Shown: positions 7,460-14,482 of the stretch, piece after piece | How the letters are laid out: every line of letters begins with the position of its first letter | Position numbering within the stretch: position 1 is the stretch's first letter | NCBI GenBank assembly: GCA_965220345.1 | Contig: OZ244822.1 | Location: forward strand, 1,426,001-1,490,000 | Length of the DNA: 64,000 nt | Source of the DNA: Aldehydirespirator sp965220345 | GTDB taxonomy: Bacteria; Actinomycetota; Acidimicrobiia; Acidimicrobiales; Aldehydirespiratoraceae | Direction of reading: 5' to 3' | Program-made: the position numbers and the translations under genes | Notes under the pieces: generated by a model | Databases searched by the model: none | What the model was told of the DNA's origin: nothing | The model's input: only the letters and a program-made list of their open reading frames with translations

Positions 7460-8620
7460 ATGGCAAGTTTCAGAGACCTGTTGATGCAGGCCAAGTCACA
7501 GATCCGCGAGGTCGACACTGCCGCCAGCGAAGAACTACTCAACCGTGGCTGGCTGCTTCTTGATGTGCGTGAGCCAGATGAATACGAACAAGGTGCCATC
7601 GTTGATTCGGTGCATATCCCCCGAGGCCAGCTTGAGTCCAACATCGAGAACCGGGTCACGGATCGTTCCCGTCCGATTGTGGCTATGTGCGCTGGCGGTG
7701 TTCGTTCAGCTTTCGCGGCGGTGACATTGCAGCAACTTGGCTACAGCGAAGTGGTGTCAATGGCTGGCGGTTTCAACAAATGGAAAGACGAAGGCCGAGC
7801 TTGGCAGCGCCCCCGCACCCTCACCGACGAACAACGCAACCGTTATCAGCGCCATCTGTTAGTGCCCGAAGTGGGTGAGGAAGGTCAGCTCAAACTGCTT
7901 GATGCCAAAGTTCTGCTGCTTGGAGCGGGAGGGCTCGGATCACCAGCAGCTTTGTATTTGACGGCTGCTGGGGTTGGCACCATCGGCGTGGTCGACATGG
8001 ACGTGGTTGACGAATCCAACCTGCAGCGCCAGATCATGCACAACATCGATCGGATCGGTGACCGCAAAGTCGACTCCGCCAAAAAGACTCTCACAGCGCT
8101 CAACCCTGATGTCAATGTTGTCACCTACGACACTCGGCTTGGTGCCGACAACGTGCTAGAGATACTTGAAGGCTATGACGTGGTGATCGACGGTGCCGAT
8201 AACTTCCCGAGCCGTTACCTGCTCAACGATGCCTCCGTGAAACTCGGCATTCCGGTGGTTCACGGGTCGATCTTCCGTTTCGAGGGTCAAGTCACCGTGT
8301 TCGATCCTCGTAACGGCCCCACTTACCGTGACATGCTGCCCGAGCCGCCACCAGCCGAGATGGCACCTAGTTGCGCTGAAGCAGGAGTGCTTGGCGTGCT
8401 GCCCGGCATCGTTGGTAGCGCTCAAGCACTGGAAGCCATCAAGCTACTTCTTGGTGTTGGTGACCCGCTACGGGGTCGTCTTCTGGTGTTCGATGCTTTG
8501 GAGATGAGCTTCCGGGAGTTCAAACTGCAAGTCGATCCCGCCAATGAGGTCACCTACGACAATCGTGACCGCATCGTGGTGCGCGAACTCGAAGGCCTTT
8601 GCATGCCAACTCTGACATAA
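7460..8620 (+). CDS. Rhodanese-E1-like adenylyltransferase/sulfurtransferase (MoeZ/MoeB-like)
   Basis: A 386-residue fusion: an N-terminal rhodanese domain (about residues 15-115; WLLLDVREPDEYEQG, active-site loop CAGGVRS) followed by an E1/ThiF-type adenylating domain (about 125-380; GAGGLGSPAALYL for ATP, DxDxVxxSNLQRQ, PSCAEAGVLGVLPG). Such enzymes activate the C-terminal glycine of small sulfur carriers (MoaD, ThiS or CysO type) and transfer sulfur to it, feeding molybdopterin, thiamine or cysteine synthesis. The order rhodanese-E1 is the reverse of classical MoeZ/MOCS3. The CxxC zinc pairs of E. coli MoeB are absent. No carrier protein gene lies next to it, so the pathway is not fixed by context. 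Confidence 0.85.
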   Translation: MASFRDLLMQAKSQIREVDTAASEELLNRGWLLLDVREPDEYEQGAIVDSVHIPRGQLESNIENRVTDRSRPIVAMCAGGVRSAFAAVTLQQLGYSEVVSMAGGFNKWKDEGRAWQRPRTLTDEQRNRYQRHLLVPEVGEEGQLKLLDAKVLLLGAGGLGSPAALYLTAAGVGTIGVVDMDVVDESNLQRQIMHNIDRIGDRKVDSAKKTLTALNPDVNVVTYDTRLGADNVLEILEGYDVVIDGADNFPSRYLLNDASVKLGIPVVHGSIFRFEGQVTVFDPRNGPTYRDMLPEPPPAEMAPSCAEAGVLGVLPGIVGSAQALEAIKLLLGVGDPLRGRLLVFDALEMSFREFKLQVDPANEVTYDNRDRIVVRELEGLCMPTLT

Positions 8621-8767
8621 ACAGCGCTGACATAGGCGAAGCGGACTCGTTGATACCGCAGATTTCGCATTTCGGTTACCAGCACTGACATAGCTAGCGC
8701 GACTGCTCTGCACAACAGTGGGGCAAGGCGACAAGGTGGCGAATAGCGTTGGCTTTAGACTCTAGGG

Positions 8768-10069
8768 TTGAACCTTGGAAGGAACGCGACCATCGGAAAG
8801 CTGCTGAACCAACTCCGGTGGCGCTTTAAGAGCCTGCTACCTCAAGGCACATCATGGATCCTGTGGGCTCTGGTTTTTAACGGGCTCACCACCTACGGCT
8901 ATTTGCTGGTGGCTGGACGTGCTCTCGGTGATGACGGCTACGGCAGCTTGGCAGTGCTGTGGGCTTTGGTCAACATCGGCGGCTTCGGCTTGTTCCAGCC
9001 TCTAGAGCAGGAGGTAGCTCGAGCCACCGCCGAAAGGGCCAGCCAAGGCTTAGGAAGTGCATCGGTGCTTCGACGAGCCGCTGAGTTAGGGGCTGGCTTG
9101 TTCGTGATTGCCACTATCGCGCTGTTAGTGGCCTGGCCTCTCGGTTTGGACGGTTTGCTCGATCAGCGCCTGGAACTGCTGGCAGCTCTGGTGTTGGCTT
9201 TGGGCGGTTTCGCAGCCGCTCAACTAGCGCGTGGTGTTGTCGGCGGGCGTCGTTTGTTTGAACGTTACGCCTGGTATTTCACAGTTGAGGGTGGCGCTCG
9301 TCTGGCTCTGGTGCTGATCTTGGCTGCGGTTGGTGTAGCCGCGGTAGGCGCTTACGGGCTGGCGATTGCTTTTGCACTGGTGGCAGCAACAGCGGTTGCG
9401 GCTGCGCCGGACCGGCCTTTTGTGGCAGCCGGTCCGCCGATCTCATATCGTGAACTCGGACCCAACTTGACGTTCTTGTTGATCGCTTCGCTAGGGGAGG
9501 CGTTCGTTTTGAATGTGGGGCCGGTTGCGCTTGATGTTGTAGCAGGCGACGAACTAGGTGCCGATGCGGCCGGCGTTTTTCTCAATGCCATGTTGATCGC
9601 TCGGGTGCCGATTTTCTTTTTTCAGGCTGTTAAAGCCAGCCTGCTGCCCAGTTTGGCGACTCTTGCTGGGCAAGGCGACCGTGTCGGCTTCCGCAACATG
9701 CAGATCAAGATCAGTGCCGCTGTGGCTGCCGTGGCTGCTGTCACTATTGCTGTGGCTTGGGTTGGCGGTCCTTGGGTAGTGCGCGTGGTTTTCGACGATG
9801 AAGTAAGCCGCAGCGACATGGCATTGCTGGCTGCCAGTGGAGGAGGCTTGATGCTGATGCTGTCACTAGCGTTGGGGTTAGTGGCGTTGGATCATTCGCG
9901 TTTGTCGGTGATTGGCTGGATCGCAGCGATAGCGGCATTCGCGGTGGTGGTTAGCTTCGACTTTGAGCCGTTCCTGCGTGTCGAACTAGGTTTGGTGGCT
10001 GCCGTCACCGCGGGTTCGCTGGTAGCGGGCGGACTGCTTCGCCAACTTTACGCAACCGACATACACTGA
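8768..10069 (+). CDS. Polysaccharide flippase-like integral membrane protein
   Basis: A 433-residue protein with about 11-12 hydrophobic segments spread over its whole length, resembling Wzx/MurJ-type exporters of the MOP superfamily that flip lipid-linked sugars. The first helices (ILWALVFNGLTTYGYLLVAG and LAVLWALVNIGGFGLFQPLEQEVAR) match the usual start of the family. A TTG at 8768 is the likely start, with no strong ribosome binding site; alternatives downstream cannot be excluded. It opens the polysaccharide region and is followed 52 bases later by the PP-loop enzyme gene. Confidence 0.75.
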   Translation: MNLGRNATIGKLLNQLRWRFKSLLPQGTSWILWALVFNGLTTYGYLLVAGRALGDDGYGSLAVLWALVNIGGFGLFQPLEQEVARATAERASQGLGSASVLRRAAELGAGLFVIATIALLVAWPLGLDGLLDQRLELLAALVLALGGFAAAQLARGVVGGRRLFERYAWYFTVEGGARLALVLILAAVGVAAVGAYGLAIAFALVAATAVAAAPDRPFVAAGPPISYRELGPNLTFLLIASLGEAFVLNVGPVALDVVAGDELGADAAGVFLNAMLIARVPIFFFQAVKASLLPSLATLAGQGDRVGFRNMQIKISAAVAAVAAVTIAVAWVGGPWVVRVVFDDEVSRSDMALLAASGGGLMLMLSLALGLVALDHSRLSVIGWIAAIAAFAVVVSFDFEPFLRVELGLVAAVTAGSLVAGGLLRQLYATDIH

Positions 10070-10121
10070 GATTCTGAGCGACTAACCGAGCCAAGCGCGT
10101 GTCGCCGGGGAGGGGACTCTG

Positions 10122-11585
10122 TTGAGGTTCGAGTCCGATTCGACACAGACAATCATTCGCGCCATTTTCGAAGACGGCGACAGTGTTGAAGGTGCCCGCC
10201 AAGAAGGCCCCGGTACAAAGATCACATATTCGGGCCGTGACATCGTCTTCGATTATCCCGTAGAGTCGATTCACCCAGATCTTCTCGGACTGCTCTGCCT
10301 GATCATCTTCTATCCCTTTATTGGTGGTGAGGTGACTTTGCCGCAGCCAGTGTCACCTCGCTTGGCGAAAGCTTTTGAGCCTGCGATGTTCAAAACCCGC
10401 CTCAAGTTCACGAATGTAGATGACTCTGTCGAAATGTATTCGGGATCAAAAATGGCTTTGTCTTTCGGGGGTGGCATCGACTCGACCGCAGTGCGCGCAC
10501 TGTTCCCTGAAGCGTTCGTCGTGCATGAAGCACACATCAGAGATGATCAGGTGATGCCGTCACGATCGGCTGACATTGTGCAAGAAATGGGCACTGAACA
10601 GGGTCAAGTTGTTTTGACCAACCAGCGGTACGTTTCGCAGCCGGGAGGTTGGCATGGCTGGACCTGCTCCACAGCGACTTCGCTGCTGTTGGCAACCGAC
10701 CGCGATTTCGGGATCATCCTCACGGGATCAAATCTCGGTAGCACACTGCTATGGAACGGATCAAAATATTTTGATCGGTTCGCGGCGAGAAGTCATCACG
10801 GCTTCACCGGTAACTTCTGGCAGTCGGCGTTTAATACCGTCGGTATACCTATGTTCTCGCCGGTATGTGGTGTCAGTGAATTTCTCACGATGCGGCTCTC
10901 ACTTGAAGCGCTGAATGCAAGACAGGTCGTCTACTGCATGGCCAATAAAGGCGATACCTGCTTGAGGTGTCTGAAATGTTTCAGGCGAGACGTGATCCGC
11001 GCCATTGTCGACTTGGACTACTCAGTCGACTGGAAACCTTACGCTCGTGAGCAGGTTTACAGTCATCTTGAGAAGAGGCCATTGCATTTCGCGCATATCT
11101 ATAGCTATGCGCGAGACCGTAGTAGCTGCCTTCCGAGATTTGTGACTTCTCGTGTGGCCGACCTTCCTGTCATCAAGTTGGACTGGCCGATGAAAGTGCA
11201 TCCCGACACGTTCGAGTTTTGTGCAGCGGAATGGCGCGACATGCTCTCTGCACAAGTGCTGCGGCGTCTTGATCAGATGACTCCCAGTGAAGTGCAAGAG
11301 TTGCAGACCTGGGATCAGAGTCACCTGCGATCTCAACGCGGTAGTGGAGTCGTTCTTCGTCGTATGAGTTACCGTTCCGCAAAGCGTTTTCGCAGTAGCG
11401 CGGGCGCTCTAAGGCGTTTCGGCTGCGGTGCCGCTAAACGTTTTCGCGGAAGTAGGACAGTTCTTCGACGTTTCGGTCGTCGTGTTATAAAGCGTCTTCT
11501 TGGTGTCGCTAAGTGTCTTCTTGGTGTTGCTCGATACCAGCGAATTCGAGATCGCATCCGTCGCGCACCTCGTCAGCCTGTTTGA
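10122..11585 (+). CDS. PP-loop (adenine nucleotide alpha hydrolase-like) protein with Arg-rich repeat tail
   Basis: A 487-residue protein whose SFGGGIDST (residues 114-122) is the ATP pyrophosphatase P-loop (SGGxDS) of N-type ATP-activating enzymes such as QueC and sugar amidotransferases. Later TCLRCLKCFRR gives closely spaced cysteines that may bind zinc, as at the C-terminus of QueC. It likely activates a substrate by adenylation; the substrate is unknown, but its position in a polysaccharide locus suggests sugar modification. TTG start at 10122 is preceded by GGGAGGGG. Residues 411-464 are three 18-residue Arg-rich tandem repeats (xLRRFGxxxAKRFRGSxx), and the last 77 bases overlap the 3' end of the opposing glycosyltransferase gene. 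The tail looks like a late addition to the enzyme. Confidence 0.65.
   Translation: MRFESDSTQTIIRAIFEDGDSVEGARQEGPGTKITYSGRDIVFDYPVESIHPDLLGLLCLIIFYPFIGGEVTLPQPVSPRLAKAFEPAMFKTRLKFTNVDDSVEMYSGSKMALSFGGGIDSTAVRALFPEAFVVHEAHIRDDQVMPSRSADIVQEMGTEQGQVVLTNQRYVSQPGGWHGWTCSTATSLLLATDRDFGIILTGSNLGSTLLWNGSKYFDRFAARSHHGFTGNFWQSAFNTVGIPMFSPVCGVSEFLTMRLSLEALNARQVVYCMANKGDTCLRCLKCFRRDVIRAIVDLDYSVDWKPYAREQVYSHLEKRPLHFAHIYSYARDRSSCLPRFVTSRVADLPVIKLDWPMKVHPDTFEFCAAEWRDMLSAQVLRRLDQMTPSEVQELQTWDQSHLRSQRGSGVVLRRMSYRSAKRFRSSAGALRRFGCGAAKRFRGSRTVLRRFGRRVIKRLLGVAKCLLGVARYQRIRDRIRRAPRQPV
11352..11513 (+). repeat. Three 54-base in-frame tandem repeats (Arg-rich tail)
   Basis: Units 11352-11405, 11406-11459 and 11460-11513 each encode 18 residues beginning VLRR or ALRR and containing AKRFR or IKRLL. 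They are diverged but alignable without gaps. The third unit runs into the stop codon region of the opposite-strand gene. Confidence 0.75.
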
Positions 11586-14457
11586 GGAAGTAAGTGTCCG
11601 CAGCGGGCCAGGTGTGGCCTTCGGCGTGGCGCACCAGCATGTATCCCGATGCATGGGTGCGGTAGGTGCCCAGTTTGGCGGTGCGGACATCATTGATCAG
11701 GGCGCGGTCAACACCTGAAGGGATCGACCGCCAGCCGAGAACGCTGTCAAGATGATGTCTAGAGATCAGCAAAGCGCCGCCAGCAAGAGTTCGCGAAGGC
11801 CGCTCTGAACGGTTGCGAAAACGTTGAATGGTGCGGTCCGAGCCAGCCAGATAAACATATTCGGCGGCTTTGCCGACCAGAGCAGCCTGTGAGTATTCAT
11901 GCGCTAGCACCAGATCCCAAAGATGTTGCGGCCCATAAAAATCGTCGTCATCGAATTTTGTGAGCAGCTCTCCGTTGGAAGCCTTCACTGCTGCGTTGAG
12001 CACCGACCCCAGCGGTTCTTCAGCTGCCACAGCAACAGTCGAAGTCGCAAAATCGACACTTTCGAGCACTGCATTGATGGCCGCTTTGTCGAAGCCTTCG
12101 CCGTGGGTTGCTAGCACCAGTTCGATCCGTGGGTAACTTTGGCGAGCGACCGCTTGCACGGCGGCCTCAACAAGATGTGGTCGTCGGGTCGCTAACAGCA
12201 CCGACACAAGCGGCAGTGCTGGAGCCCGATGGCGACTGCCAGCAAGAACCTGACGGGCACGAGCCCTCAGTGAATGATCACGCAAAGCGCAGCGGCGCAT
12301 AGCAATGCTCAAGGCTTCTCTGGTGTGAACATCGGCTGTAGGGATGCGCTCATCAAGCATCAGCGAATAAAGCTCCTCGCCGAGCAACTGTTCCAGTTCG
12401 GGATCGGGTTCGGTGAGCCTCACTACCGCACCTCTAGCTGTCATGGCGGCCAGAGTCGCAGCCCGGCTGCGCGTGTCGCGGTGTGCATTGGCTGAGTCCT
12501 CCACATGATGAGCACTAGCCAGCTTGCGAAACCTGACCGGGTCAAGACCGCGGCGTAGCATTGCTGTAGTGGTGGAGGGTTTGCGGAAGGTGCAACTCCA
12601 GCCAACAGGATTGAACTTCTCTGCGTTGAACGCTGCGACCGAAGCCGACGGTGCTAGCTCGCTTAGCAGCACTGTTTCGACTTTGAGATGCTCAGCGACC
12701 CGTGTTTTGCTTATTCCGCCGGTTGCTGCTGCGGCGTGTTCGGCAGTGTCAGCCACCAGAACCTGAGTTTTGGCATCAAGTGATTCGGAGACTTCGGTAG
12801 CGGCACCGAAAACGCTGCTGGACACAGGCCCGGCGGTGGCTATCTCAGGGCCGAGCCGGTAGCGAGCTTGCCTCTGGGTGCGTAGCAAGCTCTCGGCTTC
12901 TTCGAGACGTTTGTCGGAGATCGACTTGATGCTGCTGGAAGCCCACCAGCCAAATTCCCGGGCATCGTCGGTGCTGCGGATCTGTGACGCTTCGCGAATG
13001 ACCGACTTGTTGACAGCAGCGAAACGTTTGAGGTTGCGTTTAGCGAATCGACCCAGCCGCTGAAGAAACAGTTGCAGCCGCCTTATAGCTATGGGAGGTC
13101 CTGCGTTCGTGTCTGTCACTTCCAAAGCGGTCAGATCAAGCGGTTTTACGGCTTCGCATTGAGTCACCCCAACCCCTCGGCGGGCGGCACGGTGCAGCAC
13201 CCAGGATCGCACGATGCTCACTGCGGCTTGAGGGTTAAGCGGATCGGTTGATGCTGCTGGATCGTCTCCGAGATGCTGTCGCAGTCTGGCGATGGTATCT
13301 GTGCCTATGACAGCGTCACCTGGCGTTGTGATGTGAAAGGAAGCCGCCGGAAATGTCTTCACAGCAGCACCAACCGCGCCGAAACGGACTCTGGGATCGC
13401 CAGCCAGTAGCCGTCTGATCTTCTCGTGATCGTTGCTGCGGCTGATGTCGGCACCTAACGGTTCTTCAATCCATATGACTAGGTCATGAACGTTGCCTGC
13501 AAGAATCTGCTCAACGGTCTCAAGTCGGGTCACGCCCCCAGATTTGGGCGCTCGCAAGGTCACCACATATTGCGGCACGGTGAAACTGCGTCCAGGGCTG
13601 TCTCGCCTGAAACCCTGATGCGCAATCAGCTGTGAAATCTTGGCGCGCTGCAACTCAAGACTCGCGGATTCTTCAGCGCTAGGTGTTGCGCCTTCGCCCT
13701 GATGCCAGCAGAACGCGCTTCGCTCAGGTGCTAGGACTGCGCCTCGGGTGTAGGCGCGGTAACCGAACTCAATGTCTTCCGCACCCCACTGAGTGAAGCT
13801 TTCGTCGTAGCCTCCCACGGCTTCGTAGAACGCTTTGGAGATACCTAGATTGCCGCCGGTCACCGCCCGAAAGATGTCATCAGCGTTGCTGGTGAGATCA
13901 TCGGTGCGTGACATGTGGTCATCGATCCATTTGGGTCGCTGACAGGGTCGTCCAGCGAAAAGATCCTGCAATGAGCCGCTGCGGTTGCGTATCTGCTCGC
14001 TGGTGATGCCCTCTACATCCACATGGGCTCGGAAGCCGAGCGTGAGCACATCGCAGGCGGCGTGATGCCAGCGGGCGTGCGCGGTTAGCCAGCCAGCCTC
14101 GGGGCACATGTCACAGTCAAGAAAAACGAGTATCGGCTGCTTTGCGGCAGCTGCTCCAGTGTTACGAGCTCGGGCCAGGCCGAAGCCTTGATCTTGTTGA
14201 TGCAGCACCTGCAGCGACAATGGGCTGTCCGCGGGGGCGGCGAGTGGTGTGGTAGAGCCATCATCAACGATCACAACCTCAAAGAGCTCACGCGGATAGT
14301 CCTGGCACTCAAGGGCGGCCAGCGTCAACTCCAGTGCGTCGGGTGCTTCGTAATAGGTAACGATCACGCTGACACCCAGCACAGGTTCGAAGTCCATGAG
14401 GGGTGCTACTGCTAGCGAACGCCAATCATTGCCTTGCACGGCAGCAGGCGGAGGCAT
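11509..14457 (-). CDS. Large multi-domain glycosyltransferase (downstream paralogue)
   Basis: About 982 residues from ATG 14457; an upstream start at 14526 would overlap the neighbouring gene by 44 bases. N-terminal GT-A family 2 domain (VSVIVTYYEAPDALELTLAAL, VDDGST, FLDCDM, then GGYDESFTQWGAEDIEFGYR of the acceptor region); a middle part with a second, degenerate GT-like segment (FTVPQYVVTLRA...VIWIEE); and a C-terminal GT2 domain (VSVLLATRRPHLVEAAVQAV ... TKFDDDDFYGPQHLWDLVLA). It probably adds sugars to a surface glycan at the cytoplasmic face; no membrane segments are evident. It is a paralogue of the next gene over its full length. Its 3' end overlaps the PP-loop gene tail to tail by 77 bases. 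Confidence 0.8.
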   Translation of the reverse strand: MPPPAAVQGNDWRSLAVAPLMDFEPVLGVSVIVTYYEAPDALELTLAALECQDYPRELFEVVIVDDGSTTPLAAPADSPLSLQVLHQQDQGFGLARARNTGAAAAKQPILVFLDCDMCPEAGWLTAHARWHHAACDVLTLGFRAHVDVEGITSEQIRNRSGSLQDLFAGRPCQRPKWIDDHMSRTDDLTSNADDIFRAVTGGNLGISKAFYEAVGGYDESFTQWGAEDIEFGYRAYTRGAVLAPERSAFCWHQGEGATPSAEESASLELQRAKISQLIAHQGFRRDSPGRSFTVPQYVVTLRAPKSGGVTRLETVEQILAGNVHDLVIWIEEPLGADISRSNDHEKIRRLLAGDPRVRFGAVGAAVKTFPAASFHITTPGDAVIGTDTIARLRQHLGDDPAASTDPLNPQAAVSIVRSWVLHRAARRGVGVTQCEAVKPLDLTALEVTDTNAGPPIAIRRLQLFLQRLGRFAKRNLKRFAAVNKSVIREASQIRSTDDAREFGWWASSSIKSISDKRLEEAESLLRTQRQARYRLGPEIATAGPVSSSVFGAATEVSESLDAKTQVLVADTAEHAAAATGGISKTRVAEHLKVETVLLSELAPSASVAAFNAEKFNPVGWSCTFRKPSTTTAMLRRGLDPVRFRKLASAHHVEDSANAHRDTRSRAATLAAMTARGAVVRLTEPDPELEQLLGEELYSLMLDERIPTADVHTREALSIAMRRCALRDHSLRARARQVLAGSRHRAPALPLVSVLLATRRPHLVEAAVQAVARQSYPRIELVLATHGEGFDKAAINAVLESVDFATSTVAVAAEEPLGSVLNAAVKASNGELLTKFDDDDFYGPQHLWDLVLAHEYSQAALVGKAAEYVYLAGSDRTIQRFRNRSERPSRTLAGGALLISRHHLDSVLGWRSIPSGVDRALINDVRTAKLGTYRTHASGYMLVRHAEGHTWPAADTYFLKQADEVRDGCDLEFAGIEQHQEDT

Positions 14458-14482
14458 CACTTGACGGATTCCAGTCAGGCAG

